A stretch of 12,634 nucleotides of DNA from Frondihabitans sp. (GTDB lineage Bacteria; Actinomycetota; Actinomycetes; Actinomycetales; Microbacteriaceae), in NCBI GenBank assembly GCA_025464735.1, contig JAODMX010000381.1, positions 1 to 12,634 on the forward strand. The letters run 5' to 3'. This document shows positions 5,890 through 12,634 of this stretch, one piece after another. A model generated the notes under the pieces. The model saw only the letters and a program-made list of their open reading frames with translations. It had not been told where the DNA came from and made no database searches. Both the position numbers and the translations under genes were made by a program. The stretch's first letter is position 1. Every line of letters starts with the position of its first letter.

Positions 5890-7929
5890 ATGAGCGTCGT
5901 ATCCACCCGCGATGAGGGCGGCGTCGTCGTCGTCGTGATCGACAACCCGCCCGTCAATATGGGCAACGCGGCCCTGCGTCTGGCGTTGCTGGAGACCTTC
6001 GAGGGGTTGCAGCGACGGACCGACATCGTCGGAGTGGTGATCTCGAGCGCGCTCGATCACTTCTATTCGGGCTCCGACATCAAGGAATTCGACGGCGAGG
6101 TCTCGCTGCCGCTCCTCACCGAGGTGATCAAGCTCATCGACGCACTCGATGTCCCGGTGGTCGCCGCTATGAACGGCCTCACGCTCGGCGGCGGGCTGGA
6201 GGTTGCGCTCGGGTGCGACGTGCGCATCACGGAACCCAAGGCGAAATTCGGGTTGCCCGAGACCACCCTCGGCATGCTGCCCGGCGCCGGCGGCACGGTG
6301 CGTCTGCCCCGGCTGGTGGGTGTTCCGAAGGCGATCGAGATGGTCTCGACCGGCAAGCCTGTGTCTGCTCAGGATGCTCTGTCCCTCGGCCTCGTCGACG
6401 AGATCGTCGAGCGCGACGCGCTCCTGGTTACCGCGATCGACCGGGCGCGCCACTCGTCCAAGCGTCGAATACGCCTCGAGACGCCGCCCGAGGCGACTCG
6501 GCAGGAGATCGACGACGCCGTCGAGGCGGCGAGGTTGAAGGGCAAGGCGCGGCCGAACGTGACTCGCGCCGTCGAGATCATCCAGGCCGGCGTCGCGCTC
6601 GACAGCGACGAGGCGCTGCGGCGTGAGCGCGCGGCATTCGACGAGTTACGGCTCGGCGACGAAGCGCGCAACCTTCGGTACCTCTTCTTCGCCAAGCGCA
6701 CCGCCGCCAAGGCGCTGGGATCGACCAAGGATGCAGCGCGAGTGTCGAGGGTCGGGATCGGCGGAGCCGGCACCATGGGATCGTCGATCGCCGCGGCGTT
6801 CCTGGGATCCGGGGTGGCGGTGACCCTGTTCGATGTGAACGCCGAGGTGCTCGATCGCGCGCAGGCGCAATTGGAGGAACGGACGGGGCGCGCACGCCGC
6901 TGGGCGGAACTGACGCTCACCTCGGACATCGCCGACCTCGCCTCCGTCGACTTGGTCCTGGACGCGGTCTTCGAAGAGCTGGACGTCAAGTCCGCTTTTT
7001 TGCGGGATGCCGAGGCCGTGGTCGGCGAGTCGGCCGTCTTCGCCACCAACACCTCGTATCTCGACGTGAACGAGCTCGCCCGGTCCCTGCGCTCGCCCGG
7101 TCGTCTCGGCGGCCTGCATTTCTTCAATCCGGCCGACCGGAACCCGCTGGTGGAGGTCGTGCGGGCGGCGGAGTCGACCGACGCGACGATGGCGAGCCTG
7201 GCATCCGTCTCCCGCACCCTGGGCAAGACCGCCATCGCTGCCAACGTCGGTGACGGGTTCGTCGCCAACCGCGTCTACGCCGACTACCGCGGGCAGAGCG
7301 AGATCATGCTGGAGGATGGCGCCTCGCCCGAGGACGTCGATGCCGCGATGGTGCAGCTCGGCCTCGTGATCGGCCCGTTCGCGGTCGGCGACATGTCGGG
7401 ACTCGACATCGCCTGGTCGCGCCGAAAGAGGCTCGCTGCGACGCGCGACCCGGAACAGCGCTATGTCTCCATCCCCGACACCCTTTGCGAGGCGGGTCAC
7501 CTCGGTAAGAAGACCGGCGCGGGCTGGTACCTCTATCCCGACTGGGCGCCCCGGGGGCAACACGACCCGTTCGTGGAGAACGTCATCGTGCAGGCGCGCG
7601 AGGCGAAGGGAATCACCCCGCGATCGATCTCGGCGGCCGAGATCCAGCAGCGGGTCCTGTGCGCGATGGTGGTTGCCGCGGCGACGGTGGTCTCGAGCGG
7701 GATCGCGCATCAGGCGAGCGATATCGACGTGGCTCTCACCGAGGGTTTCGCCTTTCCCAAGTGGCTCGGCGGCCCGCTGCGGTATGCGGCCGCACAGAGT
7801 CCGGAATGGCTGCTCGAGGGACTCCGGATCGTCTACGAGTCCGACCCGATCGGCTATTCCCTCGCGGAGCCCGCATCGCGGGGAGAGATCGCGAGGCCGA
7901 TCGCGGATGTGCTGGACACGGTGTCCTGA
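5890..7929 (+). CDS. Fused enoyl-CoA hydratase / 3-hydroxyacyl-CoA dehydrogenase (FadB-like)
   Basis: Bifunctional β-oxidation enzyme of 679 residues: hydration of a 2-enoyl-CoA, then NAD-dependent oxidation of the 3-hydroxyacyl-CoA. The N-terminal crotonase domain (about 1-190) keeps both catalytic glutamates: Glu104 in GGGLEVALGCD and Glu124 in LPETTLGMLPGAGGT. The Rossmann domain starts near 287 with GIGGAGTMG (289-297). The dehydrogenase catalytic pair is His410 in LHFFNP and Glu422 in PLVEVV, the same 12-residue spacing as in E. coli FadB. C-terminal 3HCDH helices follow from about 455, with GDGFVANRVYADY. Start is ATG 5890 with GGAG at 5879-5882 (7 nt). It is shorter than E. coli FadB and closer in plan to peroxisomal multifunctional enzyme or other stand-alone fusions. 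It lies between operator copies 2 and 3, so it is probably its own transcription unit within the regulon. Confidence 0.95.
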   Translation: MSVVSTRDEGGVVVVVIDNPPVNMGNAALRLALLETFEGLQRRTDIVGVVISSALDHFYSGSDIKEFDGEVSLPLLTEVIKLIDALDVPVVAAMNGLTLGGGLEVALGCDVRITEPKAKFGLPETTLGMLPGAGGTVRLPRLVGVPKAIEMVSTGKPVSAQDALSLGLVDEIVERDALLVTAIDRARHSSKRRIRLETPPEATRQEIDDAVEAARLKGKARPNVTRAVEIIQAGVALDSDEALRRERAAFDELRLGDEARNLRYLFFAKRTAAKALGSTKDAARVSRVGIGGAGTMGSSIAAAFLGSGVAVTLFDVNAEVLDRAQAQLEERTGRARRWAELTLTSDIADLASVDLVLDAVFEELDVKSAFLRDAEAVVGESAVFATNTSYLDVNELARSLRSPGRLGGLHFFNPADRNPLVEVVRAAESTDATMASLASVSRTLGKTAIAANVGDGFVANRVYADYRGQSEIMLEDGASPEDVDAAMVQLGLVIGPFAVGDMSGLDIAWSRRKRLAATRDPEQRYVSIPDTLCEAGHLGKKTGAGWYLYPDWAPRGQHDPFVENVIVQAREAKGITPRSISAAEIQQRVLCAMVVAAATVVSSGIAHQASDIDVALTEGFAFPKWLGGPLRYAAAQSPEWLLEGLRIVYESDPIGYSLAEPASRGEIARPIADVLDTVS

Positions 7930-7940
7930 CACATCGAACA

Positions 7941-7960
7941 AATCAAACGATTGGTTGATT
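7941..7960 (+). promoter_or_regulatory. Operator copy 3 (TetR-type palindrome) and promoter of the etfBA operon
   Basis: AATCAAACGATTGGTTGATT, with arms AATCAA and TTGATT and centre CGATTG. It begins 11 nt after the hydratase/dehydrogenase stop. Its right end TTGATT (7955-7960) can serve as -35, with TGTACT at 7979-7984 as -10 and an 18-nt spacer. A repressor bound here would cover the -35 of the etfB operon. Confidence 0.65.
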
Positions 7961-8020
7961 CGGCACGGCGATCCATGGTGTACTGAACGTCAACCGCAGA
8001 AACGAAGCGAGAGATCGAGC

Positions 8021-8800
8021 ATGAGAATCGTCGTCCTCATCAAGGAAGTCCCCGATACCTGGGGCGAAAGGCGACTCGACCCCGGCACGAAGCGTGTCGA
8101 TCGGGCCGGGTCGGAAGGCGTGCTGGATGAGATCGGCGAACGCGCCGTCGAGGCCGCACTCTCCTACAAGGATGGCGCGAGCGACACGGAGGTCGTCGTG
8201 GTGAGCATGGGCCCCAACTCAACCGGGATCCTTCGGCGCGCGCTGGCGATGGGCGCGACATCGGCCGTGCACATCCTCGATGATCGGCTCGTGGGATCCG
8301 ACCTCGGGTGGACGGCCGCCGCGCTCGCCGCGGCGATACGGCGGGTCGGCTTCGACCTCGTGATCCTGGGCGGCGAATCGACCGATGGTCGGGGCGGCGT
8401 CGTTCCGGCGATGGTGGCCGAGCACCTCGGGGTGCCGCTCGCGACCGGGCTGAGCACACTGGCCATCGCTCCCGACAGCGTGCGCGGCGAACGCACGGCC
8501 GACGACGAGACCCTCGCGCTCAGCGCGCCCCTTCCTGCCGTGGTCTCGATCACCGAACGGATGCCGGACGCGCGATTCCCCTCGTTCAAGGGCACCTTGG
8601 GCGCCAAGAAGAAGCCGCTCGAGGTGCTCTCCGTCGCCGACCTCGGAGCGGAGGTCGTCCAGACGATCGACGAGGCCGCGCGCTCCGTGGTCGTCGAGAT
8701 CACCGAGCGTCCGGCGCGGGTCGCCGGTCCGAAGATCGTGGACGACGGTGGGGCCGTCGCCCAGCTGGTCGATTTCCTCGCCTCCAAACAACTCGTCTGA
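8021..8800 (+). CDS. etfB: Electron transfer flavoprotein subunit beta
   Basis: β-subunit (259 residues) of the ETF heterodimer, which accepts electrons from acyl-CoA dehydrogenases; this subunit carries the structural AMP. The N-terminus MRIVVLIKEVPDT and the segment FDLVILGGESTDGRGGVVPAMVAEHLG fit the nucleotide-binding fold. The family signature lies near 180-205: ITERMPDARFPSFKG, then AKKKPLEVL (195-203), followed by VADLG, the position of the dehydrogenase recognition loop and AMP site. ATG 8021 has only a weak purine-rich ribosome binding site (GAGAG near 8009). First gene of the operon; etfA follows after 12 nt. With operator copy 3 just upstream, this looks like a pathway-dedicated ETF, perhaps alongside a housekeeping pair elsewhere in the genome, which cannot be seen here. 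Confidence 0.95.
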   Translation: MRIVVLIKEVPDTWGERRLDPGTKRVDRAGSEGVLDEIGERAVEAALSYKDGASDTEVVVVSMGPNSTGILRRALAMGATSAVHILDDRLVGSDLGWTAAALAAAIRRVGFDLVILGGESTDGRGGVVPAMVAEHLGVPLATGLSTLAIAPDSVRGERTADDETLALSAPLPAVVSITERMPDARFPSFKGTLGAKKKPLEVLSVADLGAEVVQTIDEAARSVVVEITERPARVAGPKIVDDGGAVAQLVDFLASKQLV

Positions 8801-8812
8801 CGGGACGCCATC

Positions 8813-9781
8813 ATGTCGAACATCCTCACCTTCATCGAACTGACGTCCGAGGGGGCGCCGCGGTCGAGCGCGGGTGCGCTGCTGCAGGTCGCCTCCCGGC
8901 TCGGCTCACCGGTGGCCGTGATCGCCACGGCGCCCGACCGCGTCGATGCGGCCGTGTCCGCCCTGGGCGCCCTCGGCGCGGAGCAGGTGGCGGTGCTCTC
9001 CAGCGACACCGCGCAGACCACGGTCGCCGCCGCCCAGACGGATGCCGTAGCCGCCGCAGTGCGCGTCTTCGAGCCCGGGCTGGTGCTGCTGCCGCACTCG
9101 GCCGAGGGCCGGGACGTCGCAGGTCGAGTCGCCGCTCGGCTGAATGCCGGCATCATCGTCGACGTCGTCGACCTGCGGGCCGACGGAGACACTGTGCACG
9201 CGACGACGAGCGCGTTCGGCGGGGCATTCGCGGTGGATTCCGTGGTGGAGGGCGGCCTTGCGGTCATCACCGTGCGCCAGACCGCCGCGGACGATGTCGT
9301 GGCGGCGGCGCGGCCGAGGGTGACCGAACTCGAGGGGACGGAGTCGACACCGGCTGCCGTGATCGAGAGCCGTTCGTCGGTCGGATCCGTCTCCGGTCGA
9401 CCGGACCTGCGCAGCGCATCCGTCGTCGTCTCCGGTGGACGAGGCGTGGGATCGAAGGAGAACTTCGCCCTGGTGGAGCAGTTGGCCGACGTGCTCCGGG
9501 GCGCCGTGGGCGCCTCGCGTGTCGCCGTCGACTCGGGCTACGCGGCGCAGGCGCTGCAGGTGGGCCAAACCGGCCGCACGGTATCGCCCGACCTCTATAT
9601 CGCCCTCGGCATCTCGGGTGCCATCCAGCACCGCGCTGGGATGCAGACCGCCAAGACGATCGTGGCCATCAACACCGACGCCGACGCACCGATCTTCGAC
9701 ATCGCCGACTTCGGCGTGGTCGGCGACCTGTTCTCCGTCGTGCCTCAGCTGGTGAGCGCCATCGAGGCCCGACGGTCATGA
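8813..9781 (+). CDS. etfA: Electron transfer flavoprotein subunit alpha
   Basis: α-subunit (322 residues) of ETF, carrying most of the FAD site. The N-terminal ETF domain (about 1-180) is followed by the conserved C-terminal FAD domain. It shows SGGRGVG (207-213), [21 protein letters not shown] (the signature region), [14 protein letters not shown] (264-277) and [22 protein letters not shown]. The key QHRAGM segment near the flavin is intact. ATG 8813 follows the etfB stop by 12 nt, without a strong ribosome binding site (GGGACG). The stop overlaps the start of the next gene as ATGA, which suggests that the membrane cytochrome is made in proportion to EtfA. There are no extra domains and no ferredoxin-like or bifurcation-type insertion that I can see. 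Confidence 0.95.
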   Translation: MSNILTFIELTSEGAPRSSAGALLQVASRLGSPVAVIATAPDRVDAAVSALGALGAEQVAVLSSDTAQTTVAAAQTDAVAAAVRVFEPGLVLLPHSAEGRDVAGRVAARLNAGIIVDVVDLRADGDTVHATTSAFGGAFAVDSVVEGGLAVITVRQTAADDVVAAARPRVTELEGTESTPAAVIESRSSVGSVSGRPDLRSASVVVSGGRGVGSKENFALVEQLADVLRGAVGASRVAVDSGYAAQALQVGQTGRTVSPDLYIALGISGAIQHRAGMQTAKTIVAINTDADAPIFDIADFGVVGDLFSVVPQLVSAIEARRS

Positions 9782-10710
9782 GCCAGTCTCCGGCCGGCTC
9801 GGTGAGCACTCGAAGCCCGTGGTTCCGGCTGGTCTGGATCGCGCCCATCGCCGTCGTCGCCGCGGTCGTGATCGTGCTCCTGGCCCAGTGGGTGCGCTCG
9901 CTCGATCCGGTGCAGTCGTTCCTCACGCGCTACCCGGGAAGCGCGCCGCTTCCCGACGGCGCACCCGTGGGCTTCCCGGCATGGCTGAACTGGCAGCACT
10001 TCCTCAACTCGCTGTTCATCCTGCTCATCATCCGATCGGGCTGGGAGGTGCGCACGGCCAAGCGTCCGACCGCCTACTGGACCCGGGACAACGCGCGCCT
10101 CTTCCACACAAAGAACCAGCCGAAGCGCATCAGCCTGCAGCTCTGGTTCCACCTCGCCCTCGACATCCTGTGGGTGCTCAACGGTGTGGTCTTCATCGTG
10201 CTGCTGTTCGTGACCGGGCAGTGGATGCGCATCGTGCCGACCAGCTGGGAAGTCGTCCCCAACGCCGTCTCTGCGACGCTGCAGTATGCGTCGTTCAACT
10301 GGCCGACGGAGAGCGGCTGGGTCAACTACAACAGCCTGCAGCTCATGGCCTACTTCGTCACCGTATTCATCGCGGCCCCGCTCGCCATCTTCACCGGGGT
10401 TCGGATGTCGGGGCTCTGGCCGCGCGACGCCGTGCGCCTGAACCGCGTCTACCCTATAGAGCTGGCCAGGGCGGTGCACTTCCCGATGATGCTCTACTTC
10501 GTGCTGTTCGTGATCGTGCATGTCGTGCTGGTCTTCGCGACCGGCGCACTACGCAACCTCAACCACATGTATGCCTCCCAGAACGCCGTCAACTGGGTCG
10601 GGTTCGGCTTCTTCGCCGGTTCCGTCGTCGTCATGGCCGCCGCCTGGATCGCGGCGCGCCCGGTCCTCCTGAGACCTCTCGCTGCACTGACCGGAAAGGT
10701 GAGCCGATGA
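9778..10710 (+). CDS. Membrane b-type cytochrome (cytochrome b561 / FdnI-like fold)
   Basis: Integral membrane protein of 310 residues with about six hydrophobic segments: near 17-38, 73-88, 122-146, 184-207, 232-256 and 273-293. Histidines within or at the ends of segments are His74, His125, His234 and His248. The 14-residue gap of the last two equals that between two haem ligands of E. coli formate dehydrogenase FdnI (His155 and His169, from memory). This supports a diheme cytochrome b that passes electrons between a partner protein and the quinone pool. As I recall, close actinobacterial relatives are usually paired with molybdopterin oxidoreductases, but none is seen here. Instead the gene overlaps etfA by ATGA and the next enzyme gene by ATGA. 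An ETF- or dehydrogenase-to-quinone role is my inference. The frame is open far upstream, but that part is a shadow of etfB and etfA. Confidence 0.88.
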   Translation: MSQSPAGSVSTRSPWFRLVWIAPIAVVAAVVIVLLAQWVRSLDPVQSFLTRYPGSAPLPDGAPVGFPAWLNWQHFLNSLFILLIIRSGWEVRTAKRPTAYWTRDNARLFHTKNQPKRISLQLWFHLALDILWVLNGVVFIVLLFVTGQWMRIVPTSWEVVPNAVSATLQYASFNWPTESGWVNYNSLQLMAYFVTVFIAAPLAIFTGVRMSGLWPRDAVRLNRVYPIELARAVHFPMMLYFVLFVIVHVVLVFATGALRNLNHMYASQNAVNWVGFGFFAGSVVVMAAAWIAARPVLLRPLAALTGKVSR

Positions 10711-11558
10711 CCGTTGGCACTGAGTTCGAGACCCTGACCATCGTGCAGGAGGAACGGATCGCCTGGCTCACCCTCAACCGGCCGGAGAAACTGAACGCGC
10801 TCAATGACACGTTGCTGCGCGAGCTCGGCGAGGCGCTCGACTACATCGGCGGCCTGCGCGAGGTGCGCGTCGTCGTGCTCCGCGGCGCGGGCCGAGCGTT
10901 CTGCGCGGGCTACGATCTTTCGCCTGACGAGGGCGAGATCGGCAAGTCCGAGGAGCGCGGCACAGTCGAGGAGCGGGATCGGCTTCTGTCCAACATCGAG
11001 CTGTTCACCCGCATTTGGCGACATCCGGTTCCGGTGATCGCCGCGATCCACGGGTACGCGGTGGGCGGGGGCGCGCAGCTGGCGACCTTCGCCGATATCA
11101 CGGTGGTGACCGACGACGCGGTGATCATGGCGTCGCCGACCCTTCTCATCGGTGGCGGCTACCTCTCGCCCCTCTGGTCGCACCTCGTCGGCCCGAAGCG
11201 CGCGAAGCTTGTGTCGTTCGACGCGGGACACCGCATCAGCGGCAAGGTCGCTGCGGAGTGGGGCTGGGCGAGCCAGTCGGTGCCTGCCGAGCTGTTCGAC
11301 GACCACGTGCGTGCGCTCGCGACATCCATCGCGCGGACGCCGGCGAACGTGCTGCGCATGAAGAAAGAGGCGATCAACCGCGTCACCGAGCTCCAGGGTT
11401 TCCTCACCTATGCCCGCACTGGGGCCGAGACGGATGCCCTGCTTCACCGCTCCCCGGAGATCCAGGAGGTGCAACGCTGGATTCGGGAGATCGGCCTGCA
11501 TGGCGCGATCGACCGGTTCTCGGCTGAGGGCCTGCCCGACCAGTGGGACCTCCGATGA
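10707..11558 (+). CDS. Crotonase-superfamily enzyme lacking the hydratase glutamates
   Basis: Enoyl-CoA hydratase/isomerase fold protein of 283 residues. LTLNRPEKLNALN (about 23-35), RVVVLRGAGRAFCAGYDL (oxyanion-hole segment) and HGYAVGGGAQLATFADI are clearly crotonase. However, the first catalytic Glu is Gln124 (GGGAQL), and the second, normally in a PE pair, is Thr145 (ASPTLLIGGGY). A glycine-rich GGGYLSPLW follows, somewhat like the GGW region of MenB and ring-cleaving relatives. Plain hydratase activity is therefore unlikely; hydrolysis, isomerisation, decarboxylation or C-C bond cleavage of a CoA ester is more probable. It overlaps the cytochrome gene and the cyclase gene by ATGA on both sides, so it is made together with them. 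Genuine hydration in this pathway would be done by the fused enzyme at 5890. Confidence 0.92.
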   Translation: MTVGTEFETLTIVQEERIAWLTLNRPEKLNALNDTLLRELGEALDYIGGLREVRVVVLRGAGRAFCAGYDLSPDEGEIGKSEERGTVEERDRLLSNIELFTRIWRHPVPVIAAIHGYAVGGGAQLATFADITVVTDDAVIMASPTLLIGGGYLSPLWSHLVGPKRAKLVSFDAGHRISGKVAAEWGWASQSVPAELFDDHVRALATSIARTPANVLRMKKEAINRVTELQGFLTYARTGAETDALLHRSPEIQEVQRWIREIGLHGAIDRFSAEGLPDQWDLR

Positions 11559-12448
11559 CGCGCGACGGGCTGCCGACCTACCGCCAACTGCCGGAGCTCG
11601 GGGGGCTGGGGGTCAGGCACTCGCGCCATGTGCTGCCGGTGACCGAGGGCACGCTCGCGTTCATCGAACCCGCGGACATCGCGGCGGCGGCGACGACGGT
11701 CACCGGCGTCACGATTCCGTTGAACCTCGCCGTGGATGCGTTCTCACCGCCCCTATTCGGCCGGTCGGCCCTCGAGCACAGCGTGGTGGAGACCTCCCGA
11801 AACGATGCCGAAGACCACTTTGACGGGTTCAACCCGCAGGCATCTTCGCAGCTCGACGGCCTGGCCCATGTGCGAGCGCGGGAGTTCGGATACTACGACG
11901 GCTCCCTCGACCTATCGGCAGCGCGAGCGGGAATCGGCATGCAGCACTGGGCGGCGCGCGGGATCGCGGGGCGGGGCGTACTGCTCGACCTCGTCGGCGA
12001 CGACCCGTTCGACGGGAGCGCGATCCGACCGGACGACCTGCTGGCCGCGACTCAGCGGCAGGGGGTCGAGCTTCGGGCGGGCGACATCCTGCTCGTTCGC
12101 ACTGGATGGGCCCCTGCATATCTCGCCGGCGGCGGTGTGCGCGGCACGCTCTCGTGGCGTGGGCTCGCAGCGGGGGAGGAGATGGCGGAGTTCCTCTGGG
12201 ACACCAGGATCTCGATCGTGGGCACCGACAACCCGGCCGTGGAGAACAGCCCGGGCGACCCCGCCGTCGGGTCCCTGCATCGGCGTCTGCTGCCGGCACT
12301 CGGGCTCCCGATGATGGAACTCCTGGACCTCGAACGGCTGGCCGTGCAGTGTGGTGAACTGGCGCGCTGGGACTTCCTGTTCGTGTCCGTGCCCCTCAAC
12401 ATCGTGGGCGGCGTCAGCTCGACGGCCAACGCGATGGCAGTCCTGTAG
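11555..12448 (+). CDS. Cyclase family protein (KynB-like metal-dependent hydrolase)
   Basis: Protein of 297 residues of the cyclase/arylformamidase family, metal-dependent hydrolases of amides, lactones or cyclic compounds. The metal motif region reads SSQLDGLAH (97-105), where classical KynB-type members have H-x-G-T-H-x-D-x-x-x-H. Asp101 and His105 are kept, while the two preceding His positions are Gln95 and Gln99. This is a longer subclass I know as GSQxD-type cyclases, not evident damage. LVRTGW (in [10 protein letters not shown]) and VGTDNPAVE are further family marks. No signal peptide. It starts in an ATGA overlap with the crotonase gene, and the CoA-transferase gene follows after 16 nt. 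A role in opening a ring or lactone of the pathway substrate is inferred from context only. Confidence 0.9.
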   Translation: MTRDGLPTYRQLPELGGLGVRHSRHVLPVTEGTLAFIEPADIAAAATTVTGVTIPLNLAVDAFSPPLFGRSALEHSVVETSRNDAEDHFDGFNPQASSQLDGLAHVRAREFGYYDGSLDLSAARAGIGMQHWAARGIAGRGVLLDLVGDDPFDGSAIRPDDLLAATQRQGVELRAGDILLVRTGWAPAYLAGGGVRGTLSWRGLAAGEEMAEFLWDTRISIVGTDNPAVENSPGDPAVGSLHRRLLPALGLPMMELLDLERLAVQCGELARWDFLFVSVPLNIVGGVSSTANAMAVL

Positions 12449-12464
12449 TAGCGAAGGAGAATCC

Positions 12465-12634
12465 GTGGCATCCAAGATCTGGAACTCGGCGCGGGAGGCG
12501 CTGGCCGACGTCGTCTTCGACGGAATGACCGTCGCGGTCGGCGGATTCGGGTTGAGCGGGATCCCGACCAACCTGATCCGCGCACTGCGTGAGACCGGCG
12601 TCACCGGGCTCACCATCGTGAGCAACAACATGGG
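12465..12634 (+). CDS. 3-oxoacid CoA-transferase subunit A, N-terminal part (runs off window)
   Basis: First 56 residues of a family I CoA-transferase α-subunit (ScoA/AtoD/PcaI type), which moves CoA between a donor such as succinyl-CoA or acetyl-CoA and a carboxylic acid. The early [20 protein letters not shown] contains the GGFGLxGIP CoA-binding loop, and TIVSNNMG is the next conserved block. Start is GTG at 12465 with AAGGAGA at 12454-12460 (4-nt spacing). It begins 16 nt after the cyclase stop, in the same operon. As no acyl-CoA ligase is visible, this enzyme may activate the pathway's substrate or an intermediate. Subunit B is expected just beyond the window. Confidence 0.93.
   Translation, partial: MASKIWNSAREALADVVFDGMTVAVGGFGLSGIPTNLIRALRETGVTGLTIVSNNM

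Noticed and set aside
8308..9777. Open frame upstream of and continuous with the membrane cytochrome
   Set aside because: It is an Arg/Gly-rich out-of-frame reading of etfB and etfA; the real start is the ATG overlapping the etfA stop.

Overview
The window looks like chromosome from a high-GC actinobacterium, probably of the family Microbacteriaceae. The signs are strong GC bias at third codon positions, an actinobacterial-type SerC, a DtxR-class iron regulator whose metal ligands fall on the classical numbering, an MtrA-like box before a cell-wall hydrolase gene, and one copy (2983-3017) of a palindromic repeat I associate with that family. The family assignment is inference; the phylum is well supported.

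Left part (1-3123), housekeeping: serC runs leftwards off the edge, and a dtxR-type repressor gene lies divergently behind an iron-box-like operator. Next come a secreted NlpC/P60 hydrolase, a 321-nt gap with two hairpins that look like terminators, a small HNH endonuclease and a tRNA-Arg(CCU).

Middle part (3124-4085), accessory scar: directly after the tRNA the sequence holds no intact gene. A DUF262 (DGQQR-type) defence or restriction protein is left as a fragment broken at both ends, and a 9-bp tandem repeat lies 65 bp from the tRNA. This fits a decayed element at a tRNA integration site.

Right part (4086-12634), catabolic locus: a VOC-family protein is read leftwards. Read rightwards are a thiolase, a 679-residue enoyl-CoA hydratase/3-hydroxyacyl-CoA dehydrogenase fusion, EtfB, EtfA, a b-type cytochrome membrane protein, a crotonase-fold enzyme without the usual catalytic glutamates, a cyclase-family metal hydrolase and the start of a CoA-transferase subunit A. 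From etfB onwards the genes are 12 to 16 nt apart or share ATGA stop/start overlaps, so they form one operon. The set reads as CoA activation, hydration/oxidation, hydrolytic or ring-opening steps and thiolysis, with ETF carrying electrons. No acyl-CoA dehydrogenase or acyl-CoA ligase lies in the window. The substrate is unknown; an alicyclic or otherwise cyclic acid is a guess from the cyclase and the atypical crotonase.

The main new observation is a 20-bp imperfect palindrome (core close to CAAACGATYGGTTG) present exactly three times, at 4612, 5827 and 7941, before the three transcription units of the catabolic locus. It is probably the operator of a TetR-type repressor encoded elsewhere. 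The second is an etfA gene translationally coupled to a diheme-type cytochrome b, a possible route for ETF electrons into the membrane.
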